Assembly: GCF_037076345.1 (NCBI RefSeq)
Contig: NZ_AP024702.1
Location: 3,658,001-3,722,000, forward strand
From: Haloferula helveola
GTDB lineage: Bacteria > Verrucomicrobiota > Verrucomicrobiia > Verrucomicrobiales > Akkermansiaceae
Length of the DNA stretch: 64,000 nucleotides
Direction: 5' to 3'
The notes below the pieces were generated by a model. That model did no database searches. It was not told where the DNA came from and saw nothing but the letters and a program-made list of their open reading frames with translations. Position 1 is the stretch's first letter; each line of letters begins with the position of its first letter. This document shows, piece after piece, positions 15,223 to 24,585 of the stretch. The position numbers and the translations under genes are program-made.

Positions 15223-17757
15223 ATGAAATCACAGACGCTCGCAATAATCGCCTGCTTGACTCTTGCCTCGAGCTTTGCCGGAGCCGACACCCTATTCTTG
15301 CATGATTTCACCGGGGATACGGGTGACTTGAATGGTACTGCCGTCGAGACCGGCACGGGCAGTTGGGTGGCCGCTTCCGGGTTCGATGCGAACGGCGACG
15401 TCAACGTCACGAATGCCGGAGCGGGAAGTGCCACGCTGGCCTTCACCCCCACCGACGGGTTCGTTTACACCCTCGAAGCGTCGTTCGGAAGCCTGACCAA
15501 CTCGCCGGCGTCCCAGGATTGGCTGGCCTTCGGCTTTGCCGAGGGGCAGAGCCCTGCCACCAGCACGAATTCGCGGTTCATCGTCGGTGATGTCGTCGGC
15601 AAGGCGTGGACGTTCCAGCGGGGCGCTGGCGCCACCGCGAACAACACCTCCTTCCTCGGTGACGGCAGCGCGGGCTCGAATCCGGGAATCGTCGATGGCG
15701 CCGCTTGGACCTCCGCGGCCACCACATTCGGTGGAAACCTTGCCCTACGCGTCGTGTTGGACACCACCGGCGGCGCCGGCAACTGGACGGCAACCTGGTT
15801 CGCCGACACCGGCTCGGGTTTCTTCCAGATTCGCGGCACCGCCGTCCTGCTTGATGAAACCATCGACTCGGTAGGCTTTGCCGCCTCGAACGGCCCGATT
15901 TCCGGTAATATCGAAAGCTTTTCCCTCGATCGCAGCAACGGGGGGCTGGACACAACGAAACCGACCCTGTTGTCAACCAACCCCGCCGACGATGCGGTCA
16001 ACGTTCCGACGTCCCAGAATCTGGTGGCGACCTTCGACGAACCCATTGCCCTTGGCGCGGCCGGCACGATCACTATCAGGAATCTCACCACTTTTGTCGA
16101 CACGGTCATTTCCCTCCCCGGCCCGGATCCCGACGGAACGCTCTCGGTCGATGGCGCGGAGCTGACCATCACCCCGGCGACGGCTCTCGCGACGGGAGAG
16201 GAATACTCGATCGAGATCAGCCCCTCCGCCATCGAGGACCTCTCCGGCAACGCCTACGACGGGCTCCTCACTTCCAGCGTTCCGAACTGGACCTTCACCA
16301 CCGACGACACCGCACCGATGGTGACTGGCATGAGCCCCATGGCGGACGCCACCGAGGTCACCATCGGCTCCGACCTGACCTTGGACTTCGACGAGGATGT
16401 CGAGGTCGGCACCGGCGATGTCACCATTCACCTCGCCAGTGACGACAGCGTGATCACCAGCATCGACGTGAACTCCGGCCTCGTGTCGGTCACCGAGGGG
16501 GGCGTGGTGATCAACCCGCCCGCCGACCTCGCCAACAGCACGACCTACTACGTCAACATCCCCGCCGGGGCCTTCACCGACCTCTCCGGAATCTCCTTTG
16601 CAGGGATCAGCGACACCGTCACCTGGCGGTTCACGACCGCTGCACTCGATCCGGATGTTCTCTTCGCCGATACTTTCAACCGACCCGACGGCTCCGACTT
16701 GAACGCCTCGGCTTCCGGCAAGTCCGGCAGCCTCGGGGCGTTGGACTGGCTCGAAACCGCCAGCAGCGCGAATGATCCTCGAATCCTGAACAACGAAATC
16801 CAGATCGGCGAAGCCGGTAGCGGCGGCGGCAATTGGGCATTGGCATACGTGGATCACAACTTTGTCGATTCCGTTATTACTGCCGCTCAGACTTTCACGG
16901 TCTCTGTTGACATCGTGAACGACGAGACCGGCGGATTCACTCGGAACGCGGGCATTGTCGTGGGCGGGTCTGAAACCGACTTCTCGGGTTGGACTGCTGG
17001 CACTCCTGGCGGCGCCGATTTCGGCATCGGATACGATGGATCAGGAACCGAAGAGTTCCGGATCTTCGAGAACGGTGTTGTGACAACGACCACCCCCCTC
17101 GCCTTTGCGAACCCCGACAGGCTGGAGGTTGTGTTCACGAACGTGACGGACTTTGACGCCGGCACCACAATCGACTACGAGGTGTTCAACAACGGGATCT
17201 CGGTGGCGTCGGGTGACTTCGTTTGGAGCGGCACGGACGAGAATTACATCGGTCTCTTCTCGAACTGGACCAACGACGGGGCTGAATTCGACAACTTCGA
17301 GGTGCGGGCCCCGGCCGGCACCTCCGACCCGTTCACCCTCTGGGCGGAATCCGGCACCTTGCCGGGCGCGGTCACCTTCGAGGGCGACCTCAACGAAGAT
17401 GGCGTTCAGGACGGCATCGCCTTCCTGCTCGGCGTGGGCAATCCCGATGACGACGCAAACAGCGCCCTGCCAACCGTCAGCGAGAACGGTGGTGGAGGAC
17501 TGCAGATGACCTTCGACTGCCTGGCGGTCGCCGACCGTGGCGGGGCGGAACTCAAGGTCGCTTACAGCAACACGCTGTCCGGATGGACCGCGACGACCGA
17601 CGTAGTGCCGGATGAGAACGGGACCGATACGGGTGGAGTCGTGAGCTACGTGGTCGACACGGTGACGGTGGATCCTCTCCACCGAGTCACCGCGACCGTC
17701 GATGCGTCAGTTGCTTCCGGAGGCAAACTCTTCGGTCGCCTCATTGCGACCCCGTGA
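15223..17757 (+). CDS. Secreted modular protein: beta-sandwich, two Big_5 domains, second beta-sandwich
   Basis: An 844-aa protein. ATG 15223 is chosen because it begins a signal peptide homologous to that of the PEP-CTERM gene (MKSQTLAIIACLTLASSFAG). The first domain (about 25-240) is a diverged paralogue of the 660-bp block product. Two SbsA/Big_5 Ig-like domains follow (about 243-360 and 363-478, TAPMVTGMSPMADATEVTIG). The first is very close to that of the preceding gene (PNWTFTTDD against PNWTFATGS). A second LamG-like sandwich spans about 480-700, and a C-terminal module with FEGDLNEDGVQDGIAFLLGV ends the chain. It lacks a PEP-CTERM tail. Operator-like DNA lies upstream. Function is probably adhesion or matrix; no catalytic site was seen. 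Confidence 0.8.
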   Translation: MKSQTLAIIACLTLASSFAGADTLFLHDFTGDTGDLNGTAVETGTGSWVAASGFDANGDVNVTNAGAGSATLAFTPTDGFVYTLEASFGSLTNSPASQDWLAFGFAEGQSPATSTNSRFIVGDVVGKAWTFQRGAGATANNTSFLGDGSAGSNPGIVDGAAWTSAATTFGGNLALRVVLDTTGGAGNWTATWFADTGSGFFQIRGTAVLLDETIDSVGFAASNGPISGNIESFSLDRSNGGLDTTKPTLLSTNPADDAVNVPTSQNLVATFDEPIALGAAGTITIRNLTTFVDTVISLPGPDPDGTLSVDGAELTITPATALATGEEYSIEISPSAIEDLSGNAYDGLLTSSVPNWTFTTDDTAPMVTGMSPMADATEVTIGSDLTLDFDEDVEVGTGDVTIHLASDDSVITSIDVNSGLVSVTEGGVVINPPADLANSTTYYVNIPAGAFTDLSGISFAGISDTVTWRFTTAALDPDVLFADTFNRPDGSDLNASASGKSGSLGALDWLETASSANDPRILNNEIQIGEAGSGGGNWALAYVDHNFVDSVITAAQTFTVSVDIVNDETGGFTRNAGIVVGGSETDFSGWTAGTPGGADFGIGYDGSGTEEFRIFENGVVTTTTPLAFANPDRLEVVFTNVTDFDAGTTIDYEVFNNGISVASGDFVWSGTDENYIGLFSNWTNDGAEFDNFEVRAPAGTSDPFTLWAESGTLPGAVTFEGDLNEDGVQDGIAFLLGVGNPDDDANSALPTVSENGGGGLQMTFDCLAVADRGGAELKVAYSNTLSGWTATTDVVPDENGTDTGGVVSYVVDTVTVDPLHRVTATVDASVASGGKLFGRLIATP

Positions 17758-18147
17758 AGGTTGAGATCGTTTGGGTTGGGCTCCCTGAGATGGCCCGATT
17801 CGAAATTGTGACGGTGGGTGGGACGACACCCGTTCGGTAAGACAAGTCGTCCACCTCCGGTTTTTGGGTTTTCCGAGGGTGGGCGGTGCTCTCAATTTCA
17901 CAGGCACTTCAATCGCCCCGCCTCAAAGCGCTCGACCAACCATCGCGGCGGATGAGGTCCGATTCGCCGGTGGCCGTCTCGACGGATTTCCAGACCTCAC
18001 TGAGGTGAAGATTGATCCCCTAGGGCGAGGCGCCGGCGGGCGGCCATGACCGGGCCCGCCGGATCTCGTTGAGGTAGTGTTGAGCGATGGCTTCGATTTC
18101 GGCGGCGAATGCCCGGTCGAACTGATCCCATCCGGGCCAGCACCGAC
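17758..18147. other. 390-bp spacer without a clear gene
   Basis: The spacer lies between converging genes. No terminator with a U-tract was found. On the minus strand about 18020-18145 there is a short open stretch (WDQFDRAFAAEIEAIAQHYL) that looks more protein-like than its surroundings. It has no start of its own and continues out of frame into the next gene, so it may be the tail of a decayed gene. Confidence 0.4.
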
Positions 18148-18849
18148 TCACTCTCCGGCGCTCGCCTCCGCTCCCTCCGGCTTCAACTCCAGCTCGAACG
18201 ACTTCCGGCTCTGCGGCACGGCCTTGATCGCGATCGGGCCGAGTCTCGGATCGGTACCGGGAACGATAAAGCACAGCGTGCGGGTTTCCGGTTCGTGTTC
18301 CCAGACGGCCGAGTAATGGGGACGCTTGAGGTTCTCGAGCGGCGCGATCATCACGCCGATCCCGCGAGTTTCTCCGGTGAGCCGGATGTCGACCGGCTTC
18401 CACCCTCCGGGTATCTTCTCGGCGCGGTCTTCCAATCGGAGCGCGAGCGTCTTCGGCGTGGCGTTGAGAAACCGGTAGCTGCCCCATTGAAATCCCGACG
18501 GATCATCCTCGAAGACGACCACGCGGATGCCGGTGGCATCCTTCTCGTCCGGCATTAGCAACAATAGCGGATGGGCAAGGGACTCGCTGATCGCGCATTC
18601 GCGCTGGACCGGGCCTTCGTCTTCCGAATTCCGGTCGAGAGCTCTCAGGAAGATTGGGCCAGTGCCCTTGAGCCGGATCGGCTCGCTTCTCTTGGAAGGG
18701 TGGAGGTTCGAAAGCTCCACCTGTTCGCGGCCGCGCGCCAAAGCGAGCTCCCGCGAGGCGACGCTGTCATCCCACACCAGAACGCGCGGAGCGGCGGCCG
18801 TCAGTGCCGAGTGGAGACAGAGGAATAGGATGAGGAATCGGACGGACAT
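18148..18849 (-). CDS. Secreted hypothetical protein, last gene of the sigma/FecR/pseudopilin series
   Basis: A 233-aa protein with a signal peptide (MSVRFLILFLCLHSALTAAA) and a mostly beta C-terminal part (PGTDPRLGPIAIKAV, SFELELKPEGAEA). The ATG at 18849 is only 3 bp from the stop of the upstream Verru_Chthon-A-like gene, so the two are almost certainly co-transcribed and may act together at the cell surface. No family is recognised. Confidence 0.65.
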   Translation of the reverse strand: MSVRFLILFLCLHSALTAAAPRVLVWDDSVASRELALARGREQVELSNLHPSKRSEPIRLKGTGPIFLRALDRNSEDEGPVQRECAISESLAHPLLLLMPDEKDATGIRVVVFEDDPSGFQWGSYRFLNATPKTLALRLEDRAEKIPGGWKPVDIRLTGETRGIGVMIAPLENLKRPHYSAVWEHEPETRTLCFIVPGTDPRLGPIAIKAVPQSRKSFELELKPEGAEASAGE

Positions 18850-18852
18850 GGT

Positions 18853-21800
18853 TCAGGGGAGTTCCTGGTAGGAGACGATGCGGAAGCGGCGGCCGAAGTT
18901 CTTGTTCTGGTCATCGAGATCGGCGATCGCGGTTTCGGGCGTGTCGGTCGGATTGACGAATTCCGGGACGCGCTGCACCACCGCCTCGAGGCGGACCTGG
19001 GCGAGAAGCTTGCCGTCGGGATCGCGGGCCTCGCCGAGCGAGCGGATGATGAAGGTGTCGGACCTCGTCGTGAGATAGGGTGCCAGCGGGGTCAGGACGT
19101 CCGCCTGGCTGAGCCAGCCCGGCAGGTTGGTGCCGGTGTCCGGATTCCGGAGGTTCTCCGGATTCGGGAAGTTGCGCGTATCGAATCGCGATTGCGTCGC
19201 CACCCGGTTGAGGTTGGTGGAATCGATCGCCGCCTGGATCGCGCCGCTGGTCGCGTGGCCCCGGCTGCGTGTCACCTGACGGTTCACGAACTCACCCAAG
19301 GAGAGGAACGGCCCACGCTCGCGGACCTCTTCGACGAGGCGCTCGGCGAGTTCCTCGATCTCCGGGTCGGTCAACGAACGGAATCCGCACCAGACGTCAT
19401 TCTCGACCATTTCGGCCGGCCCTTGGTCGATGATGTGGCGGAAGCGCGATTGCGGAGTCGTGTCGGCCGAGTCGGGCAGCGCACCCCGCAGGCTGAGGAG
19501 CATCGCCTTCCACGCTTCGACTTTCGTCGAGTTCACATTGAAGCCGCCGTCCAGCATCAGGTGCGATGCGAGCCGCACGCATCTGGCCGGTCCTTCGAGC
19601 CGGTCGCCGAGTTCGCGATCCGAGACTCCGGGATGATAGGGAACGAGGCGGGGATTCCGCAGCGGGTGCTCGCGTGGCTCGTCGAAGAAACGCTCGAGCA
19701 CCGTCGTGACCTTCTCGGTCTCGCCGATCTGGTCTTCTTCCCAGACCTGGGCCGTGCCTTGGTTGCTGTTGCGGCTGCCGACGGTCGGGGTGGCCCCGGA
19801 GAAATAGAAGCCGTCGAAGAGCGCTTCGTTGGCGAGATAGGAGCTGTCGTAGACGGAGAGGCCTTCGGACTCGATCCGCTCGCCCGTCGATGCGTTTCTC
19901 ATCACGCGGGATGCGGTGGTCGCCGGCAGGTAGGCGGAGGCCCACGAGTTGCCGATCTGGTTGGCCGTCGTGAAGGCGGTGGTGCTGACGTCGCAGTGCT
20001 GCAGCGCGCCGAGCGAGAGGATGGGGGACTGGGGCACGTCGAAGAACGGCAGGAAGGGCAGTCCGCTGGCAGCGCTGTGCGACGGTCCGTAGAAGGCCTG
20101 CTGTCCGTCGAAAGTCGTCTCCATCGCCAGCTGCGCCAATGAGGTGCCACCGCGGAAGATGGTTTCATAGTGGGGACCGGTCTGGAACTTGGCTCCACTC
20201 AGATAGGGATTCACCGTTCCCTGGCGGGGATTGGTGGTGAACATCAGGTCGGATAACGGAAGCGAGCTGCTGCGCGCGACACGATGGTAGGTGAGCAGGC
20301 TGCCGATGAGGTGCGGCTCTTCCTTGATCTCTTCGAAACGGAAGGCCGGATAGGTTAGGCGGTCGTCCGCCTTGCCATAGGAGGTTCCCGAGTGGATCTG
20401 CGCGTGCAGATAGAGGTTCGGTTCGGCGCGCAAGTTGGGAAGGCCGCTGCCGGCGGGGCGTGAGTCGGCCATCAGTTCGGATCGCGGATTCTTGATCTGG
20501 TAGGAGTCCGCCATGTTGACGAGGTAGAAGTAGGATCCCCGGTCAAAGGTCACGGTATTGGCGTTCACGCGGTCGCCGTTCCTCAGCTTGTAGTTGAAGT
20601 TATCCTGGCCGTTGATCGACTTCGTCATGTCGAGGACGATCCCGCCCTTCAGGGAACGGGTGATGTCCGAAGCGCTTGCGGCGGGTCGCATGTACCAGGT
20701 CCGCCGGTCGGGAGATCCACGGACTTCGAGGTCGCGCCGGGTTCCGTCGGCGAGGGTGAAGACCCTGACTTCACCCGGTTCGAGCCGCAGCGGTTTGTCC
20801 GGTGTGCCCCGGCGGGGAGGAACGCCGTCTTCGGTCAGATGAAGGTAGAAGTAGGGCCGCGATGACCGGCCGTGACCTTGGTATCCCTCGCCGACGAACC
20901 GCGAGAGGGAGGCGTGCCACTTCATCGGGTTGTTCGAACGGCTCGGGGTCACGCTCCAGTTCCACCAGACGGCGAAGTCGATCCATGGATACACCACCAG
21001 GCCTTCGGACTCGATGGCCACGTTGTGGGGGTTCCACAAGGTGATGACCGGCGAGAGGAGGATACCGAGTGTTCCATCGGCCTTGGCGAAGATGCTGAAG
21101 AAGACATTCATCCGGTCGAGGACCGGAGCCAGTGACGGTTGGGTCTCCGATCCGAACGGCCGACCGCGAACCCCTCCGGGCGTGGCGACATGGGAGTAGG
21201 GCCGCTCGAAGGTCGTCAGTCCGCCGCCATCCGAATGGTAGAGGTGGCGATAGGTCCGGTAGTGGGCGCGAAGCATGTCAAAGGTCGGGACTCCATTGAC
21301 CTGGAACTTGTGGTGGACCGAGGCCGGCGGGAAATTCATGAAGACCGTGGCTTCCGCGCTTGAAGCGAGGGGTTTCCAAAGCGGGCGCTGGCCGTCGTAG
21401 GAAGACCTCGAAGCCCGGTCGGTCAGTCTGAACGGGTTCCCGACCTGTCCCGAGGCGTCGCTCCATGCCGCCATTTCGAACTCCTCATCCGGCAGCTCGA
21501 ATCCGGTGCTGAGATCGACTTTCAGGCCTCCGTCGACGGGATTGCTGAGCACGCTCAGCGACTGCGTGGTGTAGTCGGCGCCAGCCCGCGCGACGGTCTG
21601 GGGCGTCACGCCGTATCCGGAGTCGAGCGCCGCCTGACGGAGGTCGGTGACGAGTGCGGACCGGCGCTCCCAGTCTCCCTCCGGGTGCTCAAGCACGGTT
21701 GAGAGAGTCAGGTTGGGGCGGGCCGGTGTGTGCAGCCGGTCGTCGAGATCGGTGCGTTGCCCGTCCTCCGTCCCCATGTTGATCTTGGCCTTGGTGTTCT

Positions 21801-22383
21801 CCTGGCTCACGGCCCAAGCCATCGCTCCGTCGAGGGTCTCGCCGTCGATGGGAATGCGGCGTGCGCTCAATTCGAAGCCCGCGTTGTCGACATCGAAAAG
21901 GGGAACCGCGTCCGGGTCGGAACCGAGGTGCCAGTCGAGATTGCCGGTGCTCGTGACGTCCGGGTCCGAAACGAGCCAGTGGTGGAATCCTTCCTGTCCC
22001 TTCTCCTCCTGATAGTCGATGCGCGCGCGGCTGGCATCACCGCCCGCGTCTCCAAGTTTTGGCGACCATCCGTTCCACACGCCGACCGCATTCGGATTCT
22101 CGGACTCACCGAGGATCGCGGCATCGGCGGTCGTCCGTCGGTCGTCGCCGAGGTCGGCCTGGAGTTGTCCGATTGCGAGAGAGAGTCCGAGTCTGGCATT
22201 GGCCAACGCCACCGCTCGCGCTTCGGCATGGCTGGTTGCCCTCAGGGAAATGGTCGAGAGTCCCAGCAAGCCAACCGCCAACAGGGCGAGAAGCACCATG
22301 AGTGAGATCGTGACCACCAGAGCGAATCCGCTGGGTTGGTTTCGGGATGGCCGTTCGGACGGAGCGCCACAACGTGAATTCAT
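18853..22383 (-). CDS. Verru_Chthon cassette protein A-like giant pseudopilin-type protein
   Basis: A 1176-aa protein starting at ATG 22383. A short basic leader is followed by GFALVVTISLMVLLALLAVG, a type IV pilin/PilX-like N-terminal helix with the Gly-Phe cleavage position. It continues into a helical stretch (EARAVALANARLGLSLAIGQ) and a long polar, beta-rich ectodomain with NVNSTKVEAWKAMLLSLRG and a conserved end (FGRRFRIVSY). These are the marks of the Verru_Chthon cassette A family known from Verrucomicrobium and Chthoniobacter; partner proteins B-D are not adjacent. Function is unknown, presumably an envelope or secretion-related filament component. It lies 172 bp behind the FecR gene. 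A paralogue is at 41355-44948. Confidence 0.82.
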   Translation of the reverse strand: MNSRCGAPSERPSRNQPSGFALVVTISLMVLLALLAVGLLGLSTISLRATSHAEARAVALANARLGLSLAIGQLQADLGDDRRTTADAAILGESENPNAVGVWNGWSPKLGDAGGDASRARIDYQEEKGQEGFHHWLVSDPDVTSTGNLDWHLGSDPDAVPLFDVDNAGFELSARRIPIDGETLDGAMAWAVSQENTKAKINMGTEDGQRTDLDDRLHTPARPNLTLSTVLEHPEGDWERRSALVTDLRQAALDSGYGVTPQTVARAGADYTTQSLSVLSNPVDGGLKVDLSTGFELPDEEFEMAAWSDASGQVGNPFRLTDRASRSSYDGQRPLWKPLASSAEATVFMNFPPASVHHKFQVNGVPTFDMLRAHYRTYRHLYHSDGGGLTTFERPYSHVATPGGVRGRPFGSETQPSLAPVLDRMNVFFSIFAKADGTLGILLSPVITLWNPHNVAIESEGLVVYPWIDFAVWWNWSVTPSRSNNPMKWHASLSRFVGEGYQGHGRSSRPYFYLHLTEDGVPPRRGTPDKPLRLEPGEVRVFTLADGTRRDLEVRGSPDRRTWYMRPAASASDITRSLKGGIVLDMTKSINGQDNFNYKLRNGDRVNANTVTFDRGSYFYLVNMADSYQIKNPRSELMADSRPAGSGLPNLRAEPNLYLHAQIHSGTSYGKADDRLTYPAFRFEEIKEEPHLIGSLLTYHRVARSSSLPLSDLMFTTNPRQGTVNPYLSGAKFQTGPHYETIFRGGTSLAQLAMETTFDGQQAFYGPSHSAASGLPFLPFFDVPQSPILSLGALQHCDVSTTAFTTANQIGNSWASAYLPATTASRVMRNASTGERIESEGLSVYDSSYLANEALFDGFYFSGATPTVGSRNSNQGTAQVWEEDQIGETEKVTTVLERFFDEPREHPLRNPRLVPYHPGVSDRELGDRLEGPARCVRLASHLMLDGGFNVNSTKVEAWKAMLLSLRGALPDSADTTPQSRFRHIIDQGPAEMVENDVWCGFRSLTDPEIEELAERLVEEVRERGPFLSLGEFVNRQVTRSRGHATSGAIQAAIDSTNLNRVATQSRFDTRNFPNPENLRNPDTGTNLPGWLSQADVLTPLAPYLTTRSDTFIIRSLGEARDPDGKLLAQVRLEAVVQRVPEFVNPTDTPETAIADLDDQNKNFGRRFRIVSYQELP

Positions 22384-22555
22384 GATGTAAACACGTTCGC
22401 CGACGGCGATGGGTTTATTCTGATTTCGTTTCGATGTGGCATCGTGCGCCGCAGGCAGCACACGACCTCACGCTCTCGCGGGCTCGCGCGAACAGACCGC
22501 GGCAGGATGGCGGCGCTCGCCATTCCGCAGCGGTCGGATGCCGACTCCTTGGGGC

Positions 22556-23980
22556 TTACTTCTTGCCCGTGTAGGCGACGACCTTGACGGTGAGTTCCTC
22601 GAGTGCGAGGTCGCCTTGTCCGCCGTTCTGGATCGCAATCGAGCCGACCTTGTGTCCCTTGCCGATTCTCGTGGCGGCGATTTCGCGGCCATCGGGAGAT
22701 TGGCCTTCGTAGAGCACCACCTTGCCGCTCCAGGACTCGTAGAGAAGCGTGAGCCAGCGGCGTTTGAACGCGTATGCACCCGAACCGGCTGTCCAGCTGT
22801 CGGTCTGCTCATCAACGATGCACCACTCGTGACCGCTCGAGACCCTTGCCGCCACGCTGCAGAACGGAACGCCGGTATTCGAAGTCAGGGTGATAAACTC
22901 GGCGGCGCCGTCTCCGCCGGGCTTGTCCTCGAGGTTCGCGGGCACGGCGGTCTCGAAGGTCATCAGGTAGGCAGGCGACAGATCGCTCGCGTCGGCCGGG
23001 TTGCAGCCGGCGCCCATGTGTCTCCGGCCGAAAGAGGTGTCCAACACGCCGTCACGGATGAGGGTCTTGGAGCTCTCGTCGAAGACCAGCCAGCGGCCGC
23101 CGATCTTCGGTTGTCGGCCGGACACCGGCGTTTCTCCCTCGGACTCGAAGTCGTCGTGGAAAATGATCCGCTCCCACGGCAGCGACCGGACGAAGCCGGC
23201 GGAATCGAGCGGGATTTTCCTCAGGTCGGTCGCGGTTCCGAACCGGACCGCGCCGCCGCTTTCGACGGGTTCGACGCTGCCGTCGGGTCCGGTGATTTCG
23301 ACGCTGCCCGCATTGACGTGGACTTCGACGAATCCGTCGGCTCCGTGTTTCACTCCGAACTTGGTGCCGATATCGCGGATCACGTGGCCGCGGCAATGGA
23401 CCTTGAAGTCTTTTCCGCCCGGAGAGATCTCGAAGTAGCCGTTGCCTTCGACCAGTTCGACGTTCCCGTGCGAATCGAGAATGCGGACCTGGGCGGGGCC
23501 TTCGAAGCAGGCTTCGATGTAGGGATTGAGCTTCGCGGAGACGACTCCGCGTTCGATGGAAAGGAGTTCTCCCGGAACCGGACCGCCTGCCCGGGCGGGT
23601 GCTCCATCGATCTGGTACGAGCTGTCGGCGGATGCTTCGATCGGGATCGGTCGCGGTGCCTGGCGGATGAAGTGGAAGACGAAGCCGGCGATGACCAGGG
23701 CGGCGGCGGCCGCACCGATGGAGCCGAAGATCTTCGCCTTGCGGGACCGCCGGTCGCTCCACGTGTCGTTCATCGTGTTGGCCTGGACGGAGATGTAGTC
23801 CGGCAGCTCGTAGCGTTCACCCAACATGCGGTCGACTGCCAGCAGGTCGTAGTAGTGCTGCCGGAGTTCGGGCGACTCGAGCAGGTCCTCGCGAAGCGCG
23901 GCGAAGTCCTCGGCCGCGATGCTTCCGTCCACCAGCTGGTTGAGCAGGCGACTGGTCCGGTATTCTTCTTCCTCGCTCAT
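22556..23980 (-). CDS. FecR-like anti-sigma/regulatory membrane protein with C-terminal LamG-like domain
   Basis: A 474-aa protein. The cytoplasmic N-terminus (1-83) looks like an anti-sigma segment (LLNQLVDGSIAAEDFAALRE). One transmembrane helix spans about 84-104. A periplasmic FecR domain at about 115-250 includes the typical KVHCRGHVIRDIGTKFGV and VHVNAGSVEI. A concanavalin-like sandwich from about 275 completes the chain. Its ATG overlaps the sigma factor stop codon in an ATGA, so translation is coupled. It probably holds the sigma factor inactive until an extracellular signal is sensed, as known for FecR proteins. The sandwich domain may be the sensor. Confidence 0.85.
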   Translation of the reverse strand: MSEEEEYRTSRLLNQLVDGSIAAEDFAALREDLLESPELRQHYYDLLAVDRMLGERYELPDYISVQANTMNDTWSDRRSRKAKIFGSIGAAAAALVIAGFVFHFIRQAPRPIPIEASADSSYQIDGAPARAGGPVPGELLSIERGVVSAKLNPYIEACFEGPAQVRILDSHGNVELVEGNGYFEISPGGKDFKVHCRGHVIRDIGTKFGVKHGADGFVEVHVNAGSVEITGPDGSVEPVESGGAVRFGTATDLRKIPLDSAGFVRSLPWERIIFHDDFESEGETPVSGRQPKIGGRWLVFDESSKTLIRDGVLDTSFGRRHMGAGCNPADASDLSPAYLMTFETAVPANLEDKPGGDGAAEFITLTSNTGVPFCSVAARVSSGHEWCIVDEQTDSWTAGSGAYAFKRRWLTLLYESWSGKVVLYEGQSPDGREIAATRIGKGHKVGSIAIQNGGQGDLALEELTVKVVAYTGKK

Positions 23981-24498
23981 GCTTCCGAGTGCCGAAGTTG
24001 CTTTTGGATACAACGCCTGAGCGATGCGCGCAGCTGGAAAAGCCGTGCCTTCAGGGTGCCGACGCTGCGGTTCGTGGCGCGCGCGAGTACATCAAGCGAG
24101 CTCGACGACCAGTAGTGGTGCTTGATCAGTTCGTCGTCCTTCTCGGTCAGGTTTCCGAGGCAGCGGGTCAGGGCGACGCGGCGCTCCGGCAACTCATCGA
24201 TGACCTCGGGCATTTCCGAGGCGAGGCATTCGATGAACTCCTCGTCGAAGGCCGTCGACTTCTGGCGCCTCGATTTCCGCATGTAGGCCTTCACCTCCAG
24301 TTGCGCGATCCGGAAGGCCCAGCTCTTGAAACTCGATCCCGGCCGGTACTTGGCCCGCTTGCGCCACAGGATCACGTTGACCGCCTGACGGATGTCCGCC
24401 GCCGCGTGCGGATCCCCGCAAAGGGCGCGGATGAAAAAGAAAAGGTCGCTCTGGCTGTTGGTCAGCTCCTGAACGAATTCGTCGAGGCTGTCTTCCAT
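23977..24498 (-). CDS. ECF-type RNA polymerase sigma factor (Rhodopirellula/Verrucomicrobium family)
   Basis: A 173-aa sigma-70 family factor. The ATG at 24498 (MEDSLDEFVQEL) is preferred over TTG 24555 because it gives the usual ECF length. Region 2 is at about 8-75 (SDLFFFIRALCGDPHAAADI, GSSFKSWAFRIAQLEVKAYM). Region 4 is at about 110-165 (SLDVLARATNRSVGTLKARL). It belongs to the planctomycete/verrucomicrobial ECF type often paired with FecR-like genes, and it overlaps one here by 4 bp. Likely targets include the downstream Verru_Chthon-A-like gene and its own operon; no matching promoter motif could be established from this one window. Confidence 0.9.
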   Translation of the reverse strand: MEDSLDEFVQELTNSQSDLFFFIRALCGDPHAAADIRQAVNVILWRKRAKYRPGSSFKSWAFRIAQLEVKAYMRKSRRQKSTAFDEEFIECLASEMPEVIDELPERRVALTRCLGNLTEKDDELIKHHYWSSSSLDVLARATNRSVGTLKARLFQLRASLRRCIQKQLRHSEA

Positions 24499-24585
24499 AG
24501 GCGGATCGGGATACTCCGCAAAACTACGCCCGGATGGGAACTCCGGTTTAGCCAAACCTTGGAATCTCTTGGGATTTCCGGATTT

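Noticed and set aside
22436-24115. 559-aa plus-strand ORF
   Set aside because: It lies opposite the FecR-like gene, whose domains and coupling to the sigma factor are clear; the plus-strand product is arginine/glycine-rich without motifs.
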